Part shown: positions 41,801 to 50,190 of the stretch, one piece after another | How the letters are laid out: each line of letters begins with the position of its first letter | Position numbering within the stretch: the stretch's first letter is position 1 | Source of the DNA: UBA2428 sp002343545 | GTDB lineage: Bacteria; Bdellovibrionota; UBA2428 | Direction: 5' to 3' | DNA: 64,000 bases | Assembly: GCA_937952285.1 (NCBI GenBank) | Contig: CALFZE010000057.1 | Span: forward strand, 1-64,000 | Program-made: the position numbers and the translations under genes | The notes under the pieces: generated by a model | Seen by the model: only the letters and a program-made list of their open reading frames with translations | Databases searched by the model: none | Told to the model about the DNA's origin: nothing

Positions 41801-42847
41801 GTGTCCAAGCGCTTTCGTCGCGTCGCTGAAGTCTGGAGTCGGCCCGAGTCGCTGGTGGCCGAACTCGTTCGCCTGGGCTTTCTCGAGCCGGGCGCGGGCG
41901 AGGTCGCCGCGCGCGTCGTCGCTCGGCACTACGACGCCTTGAGCGTGCCGCGCTCCTCGGAAACGCCCGAGGCGGACGCCTCCGTTTACACCTACGCCGA
42001 GAATCCGCGTCGCCTGTCGCCGGCGGCCTTCGGTCTCGTTTTCGTGGGCTTCGACCCCGAGGACGACGCGCGCCCGCTTTTGCGCGTGCGCGAGCCCGCG
42101 GCCGCGCTCGACTTCGTGCTCGGGCACGTCCGCGCGCCGGAGTGGCACGGGGAATCCCACGCCGTCCCCAAGGGCGTCGTGGCCGAGGCCGGCGTCGTCA
42201 TCGGTCCCGACTGCGAGATCGGCGAGGGCACCGTGCTCGAAACGGGGGTCCGGCTCGGCGCGCGCGTGCGCATCGGCCGCGACGGCCGGATCGGCGCGCA
42301 TTCGCGCATCGCCGACGACTGCGAGCTCGGTGACGAGTGTCGTTTGACGGGATCCGTGTCGATCGGCGGCCAGGGCTTCGGCTTCGTCAAGTATCCCGGC
42401 GAGTCCGGCCGCCGACCGCGCGTCCACGTGGGCCGCGTCGTCGTGGGGACCGGCGTTCGTCTGGGCGCCTTCGTCGCGATCGACCGCGGGGTTTTCGAGG
42501 ACACGCAGGTCGGCGACGGCGGCGCCTTCGATAACATCGTGCAGGTCGGCCATAACTGCGTCGTCGGCCGGGAGGCCGTGCTTTGCAGCTTCGTGGGGCT
42601 CTCGGGCTCGACGGAGCTCGGCGATCGCGTGACCCTCGCGGGCCTCGTCGGCACGAAGGGGCACATGCGCATCGGCCACGACGTCACGGTCGCCGCGCAG
42701 AGCGGCGTCAGCGCGGACGTTCCGGACGGCCAAGTCGTGAAAGGTTATCCGCCCCGCCCCTTGGCGGAGGCGCTCAAAATTCAAGCACTCGTGGGCCGCT
42801 TGCCCGAATTCTTCGCGCGGCTCAAAAAGTTGGAGGAAAAACCGTGA
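41801..42847 (+). CDS. lpxD: UDP-3-O-acylglucosamine N-acyltransferase
   Basis: Third step of lipid A synthesis: N-acylates UDP-3-O-acyl-glucosamine using a hydroxyacyl-ACP. A 348-residue cytosolic trimeric enzyme with an N-terminal uridine-binding domain (1-105) and a left-handed beta helix of hexapeptide repeats (about 115-320, with I-G-x-x-x-x units). The catalytic histidine lies in NIVQVGHNCVVG (His251). The start is a GTG at 41801, 27 bases after skp. Its stop overlaps the fabZ start. Confidence 0.94.
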   Translation: MSKRFRRVAEVWSRPESLVAELVRLGFLEPGAGEVAARVVARHYDALSVPRSSETPEADASVYTYAENPRRLSPAAFGLVFVGFDPEDDARPLLRVREPAAALDFVLGHVRAPEWHGESHAVPKGVVAEAGVVIGPDCEIGEGTVLETGVRLGARVRIGRDGRIGAHSRIADDCELGDECRLTGSVSIGGQGFGFVKYPGESGRRPRVHVGRVVVGTGVRLGAFVAIDRGVFEDTQVGDGGAFDNIVQVGHNCVVGREAVLCSFVGLSGSTELGDRVTLAGLVGTKGHMRIGHDVTVAAQSGVSADVPDGQVVKGYPPRPLAEALKIQALVGRLPEFFARLKKLEEKP

Positions 42848-43302
42848 TCTCGAGCGAGCCTTATCTCAGCATCCCGCACCGTCCCCCTTTCATCTGGGTG
42901 ACGCGTCTCATGAAGCGCAACGAAAACGGCAGCGCGGGCGAGGTCGAGTACGATCTCACGCCCGACGTCGACGTTCTGCGCGGGCATTTTCCCGGCGACC
43001 CGATCTTCCCGGGGGTGCTGCAGATCGAGGCCGCCGCGCAGGCCTGCTGCTGGATCTACCTGGGCGTGCTCCCCCCCGGTACGAAGCCGGCCGACGTGCG
43101 CTTCGTCTCGGTCGACAAATACAAGTTCAAGCGCCCCGTGGCGCCGCCCTGTACGCTCACCATCCGCGGACAGGAGATCTCCCGGCGCGGTACGCTCTAC
43201 TACTGGGGCGTCGAAGTCCTCATGAACGGCGAGGTCGTGTCGGAAGGCAGCTTCTGGTTGAAGCTCGTGAACCCGCCCGTGCTTCCCGAAAACCAGGCTT
43301 GA
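42844..43302 (+). CDS. fabZ: 3-hydroxyacyl-ACP dehydratase FabZ-type
   Basis: A 152-residue hotdog-fold enzyme that dehydrates 3-hydroxyacyl-ACP in fatty acid elongation and competes with LpxA/LpxD for the hydroxyacyl pool. The active-site block GHFPGDPIFPGVLQIEA carries the catalytic His and Glu. The N-terminal I-P-H-R-P-P-F is present, with two changes from the family's P-H-R-Y-P-F-L-L-V-D: Pro for Tyr, and W-V-T in place of L-V-D. The GTG start overlaps the lpxD stop (GTGA). The lpxD-fabZ-lpxA order supports the call. Confidence 0.9.
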   Translation: MISSEPYLSIPHRPPFIWVTRLMKRNENGSAGEVEYDLTPDVDVLRGHFPGDPIFPGVLQIEAAAQACCWIYLGVLPPGTKPADVRFVSVDKYKFKRPVAPPCTLTIRGQEISRRGTLYYWGVEVLMNGEVVSEGSFWLKLVNPPVLPENQA

Positions 43303-43309
43303 GGTCGCG

Positions 43310-44092
43310 GTGAGCGCCGAAGTCAAAATCCACCCGACGGCCCTCGTCGAGGCCGGCGCCGAGTTAGGCGCGGGCGTCGAGATCGGCCCCTTCTGCCGCG
43401 TCGGCGCGGGCGTTCGCGTTGGCGACCGGACCCGGCTCCTCTCGCACGCCATTCTCGAGGGCGACACGACCTTGGGCGTCGACAATCTCGTTTATCCCTT
43501 CAGCGTGCTCGGGGGACCGCCCCAGGACCTGAGCTACAAGGGCGAGCCGACCCGCGTCGTCATCGGCGATCGCAACACCTTCCGCGAGTCTTCGACGGTC
43601 TCGCGCGGAACGGCCAAGGACCGCGCCCTCACGACGATCGGCTCGGACAATTACCTCATGACGGGGGCGCACGTCGCCCATGACTGCATCGTGGGGAACC
43701 GCAACACCCTCGTGAACCAGTCGGCCCTCGCGGGGCACGTCGAGATCGGGAATTTCGTCGTGGTGGGCGGTCTTACGGCCGTCATCCAGCGTTGTCGCGT
43801 GGGCGACCACGTTTTCATCGGCGCGACCTCGGTCGTGCGCCGCGACGTGCCGCCCTTCCTGAGCGTGAAGGATTTCTCCGAGGTCGCCGGACCGAACCTC
43901 GTCGGGCTCAAGCGGGCCGGTTACACCGAAGAAGAAGTGCGCATGGCGCGCGAATTCTTCAAGATCCTTTACCTCGGGCACCAAACGACCGAGAAGGCCA
44001 TCGACGAGATCGAAAAACTTTATGGCACGAGTCCCTTCGCCCGGAGGTTTATTGATTTCGTGAAAGGCACTAAGATCGGGATTCAGAGGTAA
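43310..44092 (+). CDS. lpxA: UDP-GlcNAc (or GlcN3N-type) O/N-acyltransferase LpxA
   Basis: First step of lipid A synthesis: transfers a hydroxyacyl chain from ACP to the 3-position of UDP-GlcNAc. A 260-residue left-handed beta helix with hexapeptide repeats from residue 5 to about 185 and a helical C-terminal domain. The catalytic His lies in AHVAHDCIVGNRN (His124). GTG start, seven bases after fabZ. The dehydrogenase gene that follows raises the possibility that the acceptor sugar carries a 3-amino group; that is inference and is discussed in the findings. Confidence 0.94.
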   Translation: MSAEVKIHPTALVEAGAELGAGVEIGPFCRVGAGVRVGDRTRLLSHAILEGDTTLGVDNLVYPFSVLGGPPQDLSYKGEPTRVVIGDRNTFRESSTVSRGTAKDRALTTIGSDNYLMTGAHVAHDCIVGNRNTLVNQSALAGHVEIGNFVVVGGLTAVIQRCRVGDHVFIGATSVVRRDVPPFLSVKDFSEVAGPNLVGLKRAGYTEEEVRMAREFFKILYLGHQTTEKAIDEIEKLYGTSPFARRFIDFVKGTKIGIQR

Positions 44093-44100
44093 TCCCATCG

Positions 44101-45177
44101 ATGTCGAAAAAAAGCGGGGCCGGCGGATCGGGATCGGCCCTCGGTACGAATAGCGTCCGTTTTGCGGTGGTCGGCGCGGGCCATATGGGCGCCAACCACA
44201 TCAAGAAGATCCGCGCCCTCGGCCCGACGATCGGAGCCCGCGTGGCGGTTATCGTCGAGCCCGACGAGCTGCGGGCGACCGCGCTCGCGCGCGAGTTTCC
44301 GGAGAATGAGCGTCCGCAGATCATCTCGAACCTCGGCCTGTTGGGCGAGGTCGGTTCGGACCATTATCCCGAAGCCGCGATCGTCGCGGTGCCCGCCAGC
44401 ATCCACAACGAGACGACGCTCGCCTGCCTCGAGCAGGGGCTCCACGTTCTCGTCGAGAAGCCGCTCGGCTTTTCGGCGCTGGATTGCCGCGAGCTCGGCA
44501 CGGCCGCCGCGAAAGCGCGCAAGGTCCTTCAGGTCGGCATGCTCGAGCGCTGGTCGCTCGCGCACCTCTGGCAGGATTGGAAGCCGGCTCGGGGCCCCTG
44601 GACGATCAACGCCGTCCGCAGCGGGCCCTTCGTGCCGCGCGTCGGCGACACCGACGTCATCCATGACCTCATGATCCACGACATCGATCTCTTCGCGATG
44701 CTGAACTCGATGTACGACCTCGCCCCCGTGAAAACGGTGCGCGCGTGGGGCCGCAAGCTCCGCTCGGGCATGCTGGACTACGCCATCGTGGCGCTCGACC
44801 TCGAGGACGGCGGCATGGCCCGCTTCTTCGCGTCGCGCCTCTCGGCCGAAGCTTCGCGCGGTTGGGAGATGACGGGCCCCGGGTGGCACGCCTCGATCGA
44901 TTTCATGCGCCGCAGCCTTAAGCGCTTCGAGCGCGTGGGCCGCGGGATGGACGCCTTCCAGGCCAAGGAAACGCAGTGGGCCGGCGGCGATCCGCTCGGT
45001 CTCGAGATCACGGCTTTCGTGCGCAACGTGCGCGGCGAACTGGAAAGCTGCGAGGAGACGATTTCCGCCACGCGGAACTTCGCTTCGCTCGATCACTTCC
45101 TGCCGACGCCCAAAACCGTGTTGCGTAGCCACGAGCTCATCGACGAAGTTTTGAGCTGCATCAAGGTCCTCGACTAG
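44101..45177 (+). CDS. Gfo/Idh/MocA-family NAD(P)-dependent oxidoreductase (GnnA candidate)
   Basis: A 358-residue cytosolic dehydrogenase. The Rossmann motif VVGAGHMGANHIKKI lies at about 19-33, the family's E-K-P motif is seen as HVLVEKPLGFS near residue 120, and the C-terminal alpha/beta substrate domain contains MIHDIDLFAMLNS with the conserved His/Asp pair. It lies between lpxA and lpxB with gaps of 8 and 9 bases, so it is part of the lipid A operon. In Acidithiobacillus and Leptospira a dehydrogenase of this family (GnnA), with the aminotransferase GnnB, makes a 3-amino UDP-sugar for LpxA. No GnnB-like gene is in the window, so the function is only a candidate. Confidence 0.8.
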   Translation: MSKKSGAGGSGSALGTNSVRFAVVGAGHMGANHIKKIRALGPTIGARVAVIVEPDELRATALAREFPENERPQIISNLGLLGEVGSDHYPEAAIVAVPASIHNETTLACLEQGLHVLVEKPLGFSALDCRELGTAAAKARKVLQVGMLERWSLAHLWQDWKPARGPWTINAVRSGPFVPRVGDTDVIHDLMIHDIDLFAMLNSMYDLAPVKTVRAWGRKLRSGMLDYAIVALDLEDGGMARFFASRLSAEASRGWEMTGPGWHASIDFMRRSLKRFERVGRGMDAFQAKETQWAGGDPLGLEITAFVRNVRGELESCEETISATRNFASLDHFLPTPKTVLRSHELIDEVLSCIKVLD

Positions 45178-45186
45178 GTCGCGACG

Positions 45187-46386
45187 ATGGCGACGCGACG
45201 GATCCTCGTATCGGCCGGCGACCCTTCGGGGGATCTGATCCTCTCGCACATCGTCGAGGCCCTGCGCAAACTCTCGCCCGAGCCGCTCGAGTTCGAAGGC
45301 CTGGCGGGCCCGCAGTCCGCGGCCGCGGGGGTCAAGCTGCTCGCGGAGTCGAGCGACGTGGCCGTCGTCGGCATCTGGGAAGTTCTCGCGCGACTGCGCA
45401 CGATCTTCGGCGTGCTCGCGCGGCTCGAGGCCCGGCTCCCCGAAGTCGATTCGCTTTTGTGCGTCGACTTCCCGGATTTCAACCTCAAGCTCGCGAAGAT
45501 GGCGCAAGCGCGCGGTCGTCCCGTGGACTACGTCGTGGCCCCGCAGGTTTGGGCCTGGCGCGGCGGACGCATGCCGCTCATTCGCCGCCTCGTGCGTCGC
45601 CTTTACCCGGCGCTTCCCTTCGAGGAAGAGCTCTTCGTGGACGCGGGCGTCAGCGCCAAGTTCATGGGCCACCCGCTCCGCGACGATCTGCCGCCGCGCA
45701 ACCGCATGGGCGCGCGCGAAGAGATGGGGCTCGCGCGCGACGCGAGCCTGCTCGCCGTGCTGCCGGGCTCGCGCATCGGCGAGATCCAACGCCACTTGCC
45801 GCTGCTCCTCGACACCTGGGAGCAGTTCCGCGTTCTCCGCCGTCGCCGCGTCCTCAAGGGCGAATGGAAGGCGCTCCTGCCCCTCGCGCCGGGTTGGGAC
45901 GAGCCCAAGTTCTTCGGCATCCTCAAGGCCCCGGACGCCGAGCGTTTGCGCGCGCTCCTCGCGAGCGGGGAATGGGTTCTGGCCCGGGACTCGCGCCGCG
46001 TGCTCATGGCCGCCGACTTCGGTTGGGTGGCTTCGGGAACGGCCACGCTCGAAGCGGCCTACTACCAATTGCCGCATATTCTCTTCTACCGCCTGAGCGG
46101 CTTCTCGGCCTTCTTGATCCGCCGGATGAGCCGGTACTTCACCGAGGAAGGCGGCTCGGCCGGCTTGCCGAACATCCTTTTGGGCCGCCCCGTCATTCCG
46201 GAGTTGCTGCAGGACGATCTCTCGCCGACCCGTCTGGCCGCCGAGTCGGTCGAGTTGCTCACGGATCCCGTCCGCATGAACACGCTCCGCAAGAGTCTCC
46301 GCTTCGTGCCCAAGAAGTTGGGCGAAGTCGGCGTGGCCGAGCGGATCGCGGCCGATCTCCTGGCCGTCTGGAAGCGCCCGACATGA
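45187..46386 (+). CDS. lpxB: Lipid-A-disaccharide synthase
   Basis: Condenses UDP-2,3-diacylglucosamine with lipid X to the beta-1,6 disaccharide; a peripheral inner-membrane GT-B glycosyltransferase. The 399-residue sequence shows SAGDPSGDLI near the N-terminus (S-x-G-E-x-S-G-D in most), LCVDFPDFNLKLAK, VAPQVWAWRGGRM, LPFEEELF, FMGHPLRDD and LPGSRIGEI, all LpxB landmarks. Asp replaces the usual Glu in the first motif. Its stop overlaps the lpxK start (ATGA at 46383). Confidence 0.94.
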   Translation: MATRRILVSAGDPSGDLILSHIVEALRKLSPEPLEFEGLAGPQSAAAGVKLLAESSDVAVVGIWEVLARLRTIFGVLARLEARLPEVDSLLCVDFPDFNLKLAKMAQARGRPVDYVVAPQVWAWRGGRMPLIRRLVRRLYPALPFEEELFVDAGVSAKFMGHPLRDDLPPRNRMGAREEMGLARDASLLAVLPGSRIGEIQRHLPLLLDTWEQFRVLRRRRVLKGEWKALLPLAPGWDEPKFFGILKAPDAERLRALLASGEWVLARDSRRVLMAADFGWVASGTATLEAAYYQLPHILFYRLSGFSAFLIRRMSRYFTEEGGSAGLPNILLGRPVIPELLQDDLSPTRLAAESVELLTDPVRMNTLRKSLRFVPKKLGEVGVAERIAADLLAVWKRPT

Positions 46387-47326
46387 AGGGGCTCGCGTTA
46401 GGGACGCTCGCGCGTCTCTACGGCCTCGCGACTCGCGTCGACCGAACGCTCACGCGCTCGCGTCGTCTCCCGCGCCCCGTCGTCTCGGTGGGCAACGTCG
46501 CCCTGGGCGGCCGTGGCAAGACCCCCTTCGTCATCGAGCTCGCCCGTCGTCTCGTCGCTTCGGGCGCGAAGCCCGTCGTGCTCACGCGCGGCTACGGCCG
46601 CTCGGTCGCGACGCCCGTCACGATCGACGCCGCTTCCCTCGAGACTTTGGGCGCCGACGTCACCGGCGACGAGCCGCTCGAGATCGCGTGGCGCGCCGGC
46701 GTGACCGTGCTCGTCGGCGCCAAGCGCGGCGCGAACGCGCTGGGTTACCTGCGCGCGGGGGGCGAGGCCACGCACTTCCTGCTCGACGACGGCTTTCAGC
46801 ATTGGGCGCTCCGCCGCGACTTCGACGTCGTGCTGCTCGATCCCGCCGACGAGACGGACCGCCTCGTTCCCGCGGGCCGCCTGCGCGAAGCGGCGTCGGC
46901 CGCCGCGCGTGCGGATCTCGCGATCTGCCGCGACCGGGACTTCCGCAAGCGCACGCGCTTGCGCTGCGCCCCCGCGCTCCCGCCGCCCGCCGCCCGCATC
47001 GTCTCGACCCGGGCGCCCGACCCGGGCTTCGCGCTCGACGTTGAGGGCCTGCTCGGTCCGCGCGACTTCGTGCGCCTGCCCGACCACGCCCCCGCGCCCG
47101 AGATGCTGCGGGCCCTGCGCTCGGCGGGCGCGACTGGATCGTCGGGCCGAAGGAAGCCGTCAAGTTGCTCACCGCGGTCGAGCGGCGCGCGCTCTCGGCG
47201 AGCGGCGTCGTGCGCGACGTGCGCGCGCTCGGGGCCGGACATTCCTTCTATCTCGTCGAACCCGAGCTCGAGTTCGTCGACCCCGGCTTCTGGCCGGCTT
47301 TGCTCGCGAGGTTGCCCCGCCCATGA
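46383..47326 (+). pseudogene. lpxK: Tetraacyldisaccharide 4'-kinase, apparent -1 frameshift near the 3' end
   Basis: LpxK phosphorylates the 4' position of the lipid A disaccharide. The start overlaps lpxB, and the first 246 or so residues are sound: P-loop VGNVALGGRGKTPFV (about 38-52), VLTRGYGR and FLLDDGFQHWALRRD. Near 47120-47132 the frame changes. The original frame becomes Ser/Arg-rich and stops at 47336, while the -1 frame reads DWIVGPKEAVKLLTAVERRAL to a TGA at 47324-47326. That end restores both the LpxK C-terminal pattern and a 4-base overlap with the next gene. A single missing base explains it. Because lpxK is normally needed for lipid A, a sequence error is as likely as a real mutation; programmed shifting is a third option. 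Confidence 0.8.
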
Positions 47327-48249
47327 CCCTGCGTGAACTCAGTCAGGAACTCCTCTACCGCGCCTTCGAGGGCTTCGGCGCCCTCGTGCTGTGGACCCCT
47401 TGGCCGGTGAAGCGCGCCTTCTCGCGCGTGGGCGGCCGCGCGCTTTACCGAATCCTCGGCCGCCGGCGCCGGGTCATCCTGCATAACCTCGTGCGCGCCT
47501 TTCCGCGCGCGGAGTCCGAGCCGATGGCGGACTACGCCGCGCGCCTCGAGGCGATCGGTCGCGGCCACTGCGCCAATATCCTGCTCGTGCTGCTCGAGAT
47601 CTTCGAGCGCTTCCACTGGAGCGACGAGGTCGTGCGTCGCAAGGTCCGCGTCGTGGGGCGTGAGCATCTCGAGGCGGCCGAACGCGGGGGCGGATACTTT
47701 CTGCTCACCGCGCACATCGGCAACTGGGAGCTCATCAGCCGCGTCGTCGTCTCGCTCGGCGGTCGTCTCGCCATCATCACGAAGTACCTGCGCAACCGCT
47801 ACTTCGACGATCTCTGGAAGCGAAGCCGTCGTCGTTACGGGCTCGACCTCTTGGAAGAGAGCGGATCGGGGTTGGGCGTGCTGCGCGCACTCAAGGCCGG
47901 ACAGTGCGTGGGCTTCATCCTGGACCAGTACACGGGCCCGCCCCACGGCATCGAAGCCGATTTCTTCGGCGTGCGGACCTGGTGTCCGAAGGGCCTCGCC
48001 ATCCTGAACGCCCGGGCAAAGGTTCCGATCTTGCCCATGTACTTGATCCGCACGGAGGCGGGCAGCTACGAGTTCCACTTGGGGGCCGCCCTCCAGCTGC
48101 CCGAAGACACTCGCGCGCACGTCGAGGCCTGCAACCGCCTCATCGAGGACTGGGCGCACCGCTACCCCGAGCAGTTCCTTTGGCTGCACCGGCGCTTCAA
48201 GGGCGCGGTGGACTATTCGGCTCCCCTTCCGTGGGAAGGCGAAGTCTGA
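47323..48249 (+). CDS. LpxL/HtrB-type lysophospholipid acyltransferase
   Basis: A 308-residue inner-membrane-associated acyltransferase that adds a secondary acyl chain to a lipid A precursor. The H-x4-E catalytic motif is seen in LLTAHIGNWEL (His130, Glu135), with an N-terminal hydrophobic segment and the family blocks VILHNLVRAFP, GFILDQYTG and FFGVRTWCPKGLAILNARAK. The ATG overlaps the restored lpxK stop, which supports the -1 frame there. Only one such gene is seen, so at most one late acylation is encoded here. Confidence 0.88.
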   Translation: MTLRELSQELLYRAFEGFGALVLWTPWPVKRAFSRVGGRALYRILGRRRRVILHNLVRAFPRAESEPMADYAARLEAIGRGHCANILLVLLEIFERFHWSDEVVRRKVRVVGREHLEAAERGGGYFLLTAHIGNWELISRVVVSLGGRLAIITKYLRNRYFDDLWKRSRRRYGLDLLEESGSGLGVLRALKAGQCVGFILDQYTGPPHGIEADFFGVRTWCPKGLAILNARAKVPILPMYLIRTEAGSYEFHLGAALQLPEDTRAHVEACNRLIEDWAHRYPEQFLWLHRRFKGAVDYSAPLPWEGEV

Positions 48250-48264
48250 GAGAATCTCGGGATC

Positions 48265-49341
48265 ATGGCTGGGGTTCGTTTCGCCGTTCCGCTCGCGTTC
48301 GCGACCCTCGCGGGTTGCGCGTCTTCGCTCGTCTCGCGGGAGGAGATCGACAAGAACATCCAGCCCCCGCCGGAGCTCGCGCAGAAGATCGAAGCCCTCG
48401 ACCCGGCCACGCTGCCGAGCCCGGCGCCGACGCCCGCTCCGTCTCCCGTCGTCGCCCCCGCGAAGGAAAGCCGCGCGAAGAAGCCGGCTCGCCGCGCGCA
48501 GGCCGCCGCCGCTCCCGCCAAGCCGATGCCGACGACGACGGCCCCCCCGTCGCCCGCGACCTGGTCGCCCACGCACTGGCCCTACGGGGTGGGGGAGCGG
48601 ATCAACTGGGCCATGCGCTGGGGCGTCATCGAAGGCGGTAACATCACGCTGAACGTCGAGGAGCCCAAGGTCCTCGAGGGCGTGCCCGTGCTCCACTATC
48701 GCGGCGTCATCAAAAGCTCGCGCCTGCTCGAGTTCGTCTACAAGATCGACGACGAGATCATCTCTTGGGTCCGCTTGGCCGACCACTTGCCCCTGCGCCA
48801 CGAGATCCACCAGAACGAAAGCGGTCGCCAGGGCAAGCGCGTCGTCGTCTTCGACCCGGAAGGCGCCAAGGCCAAGTTTTTCGCGAAGGCCCGGCTCAAG
48901 GACGGCCGCGTCGAAGAGCACTTGCGCGAGGATCCGGTGACGAACCTTGCCCAGGATATCTTCGGCGCCATGTATTTCTACCGCTTCATCGATCGTCGGG
49001 ACGGCATCACCTTCCCGATCCACGATCGTTGGCGGAACTGGGCCAACCAGCTGACTTATCTGGGCGAAGAAACGATCCGGGTGCCGGCGGGCGAATTCAA
49101 GACCCTTCATTACAAATTGCTTCCCCGCGTTCAGGGCTTCCTCGCTCCGCAGGGGGACGTCGAAGTTTGGTTGCGCGACGATCCGACCAAGGTGCTCGTG
49201 CGTTTCAAGGCCAAGATCAAGGTCGGTTCGGTCACGGGCGAGCTAACGGATTACCAGCCGGGCCGTCCGATCGCTTTGCCGCTGCCCCGCATGAAGACGC
49301 CGACCGATCTGAGCGAGCTTGGCGAAGCGAAGGCCCGCTGA
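48265..49341 (+). CDS. DUF3108-family lipoprotein
   Basis: A 358-residue protein with a lipoprotein signal (MAGVRFAVPLAFATLAGCAS, Cys at residue 18). A long Pro/Ala/Lys-rich linker (about 45-95) is followed by a DUF3108 domain (about 100-345: INWAMRWGVIEGGNITLNV, then VYKIDDEIISWV and TIRVPAGEFKTLHYKL, WLRDDPTKVLVRFKAKIKVG). DUF3108 proteins are periplasmic beta-rich proteins found beside LPS or lipid-transport genes; their biochemical role is unsettled. It lies 15 bases after the acyltransferase and directly abuts the glycosyltransferase start. Confidence 0.85.
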   Translation: MAGVRFAVPLAFATLAGCASSLVSREEIDKNIQPPPELAQKIEALDPATLPSPAPTPAPSPVVAPAKESRAKKPARRAQAAAAPAKPMPTTTAPPSPATWSPTHWPYGVGERINWAMRWGVIEGGNITLNVEEPKVLEGVPVLHYRGVIKSSRLLEFVYKIDDEIISWVRLADHLPLRHEIHQNESGRQGKRVVVFDPEGAKAKFFAKARLKDGRVEEHLREDPVTNLAQDIFGAMYFYRFIDRRDGITFPIHDRWRNWANQLTYLGEETIRVPAGEFKTLHYKLLPRVQGFLAPQGDVEVWLRDDPTKVLVRFKAKIKVGSVTGELTDYQPGRPIALPLPRMKTPTDLSELGEAKAR

Positions 49342-50190
49342 ATGTCCGTGCCGTCGTCTTCGTCTTTGGGGTCGCCTTTGCTCACGGTCGTCGTGCTCAC
49401 GCTGAACGAGGCCGCACGCATCGGCCGCTGCGTGCGCTCGCTACGGGGCTTGCCGCCGCGAACCCGGCTCGTCATCCTGGACTCCTTTTCGAGCGACGAG
49501 ACCGTGTCGGTGGCCCGCCAGGTTTGGAGCGAAATCGGCGGTTTAGAGGCTGACTTTTGTTCGGTACTTGAGGAATGGAGGGGCTTCACGCGGGCCCGAA
49601 ACCGCAGCCTCGAGCTTTGCTCGACGCCGTGGGCGCTCTGGGTGGACGCCGACGAGTGGTTGAGCGAAGGGCTGGTCGAGGAGCTCGCCTCGCTCCGCGA
49701 TTGGCCGAACGAAGTCGTCGTGGGTCGGATGCCTCGCCTGAACACTTTTCTCGGACGCGAAATCCGGCACGGGGGTTGGTTCCCCGACGTGAAGTCCCGC
49801 GTCGGTCGAGTTGGTCGCGTCGAGTGGAAGGGCGGGCCGCGCGGCGCCGACGTGCACGAGGACCTCGTCGCGATCGGGGACGGGGAGCGTCGCACGATGC
49901 GGGGCCTGCTTCGGCACGAGCCTTTTCGCGACGAAGCCGAGCAGCGAGACACGAACGTCCGTTACTCGGCGCTGCTCGCCGCGGGTTTGGCCGAGAAGTG
50001 GCGCGACCGCGGTTTCGCGCCCCCCAAGTTCTTCGTGTGGGGCCGCGTCGTTTGGAAGTTCTTTGAGAACTACCTCTGGAAACGCGGCTGTTTGGACGGT
50101 CGCCCGGGTTTGCGCTTGGCTTTGGGCTCGGCATGGAGTCTGAAGGAACGCTACCGTAAAGCCTTCGAGATTCGGGAAAGGGGGGCGTGA
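49342..50190 (+). CDS. Family 2 glycosyltransferase, LPS-core type (WaaE/KdtX-like)
   Basis: A 282-residue GT-A fold enzyme. The nucleotide-sugar site is seen as TVVVLTLNEAARIGRCVRSL and the metal-binding D-x-D as LWVDADEWL (about residues 95-103). Later blocks (GWFPDVKSRVGR, DVHEDL) match the WaaE/KdtX-like subgroup, which adds a glucose to the inner core heptose or transfers sugars early in core assembly. Its ATG follows the DUF3108 stop with no gap and its TGA overlaps the next start. The exact sugar cannot be told from sequence. Confidence 0.85.
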   Translation: MSVPSSSSLGSPLLTVVVLTLNEAARIGRCVRSLRGLPPRTRLVILDSFSSDETVSVARQVWSEIGGLEADFCSVLEEWRGFTRARNRSLELCSTPWALWVDADEWLSEGLVEELASLRDWPNEVVVGRMPRLNTFLGREIRHGGWFPDVKSRVGRVGRVEWKGGPRGADVHEDLVAIGDGERRTMRGLLRHEPFRDEAEQRDTNVRYSALLAAGLAEKWRDRGFAPPKFFVWGRVVWKFFENYLWKRGCLDGRPGLRLALGSAWSLKERYRKAFEIRERGA

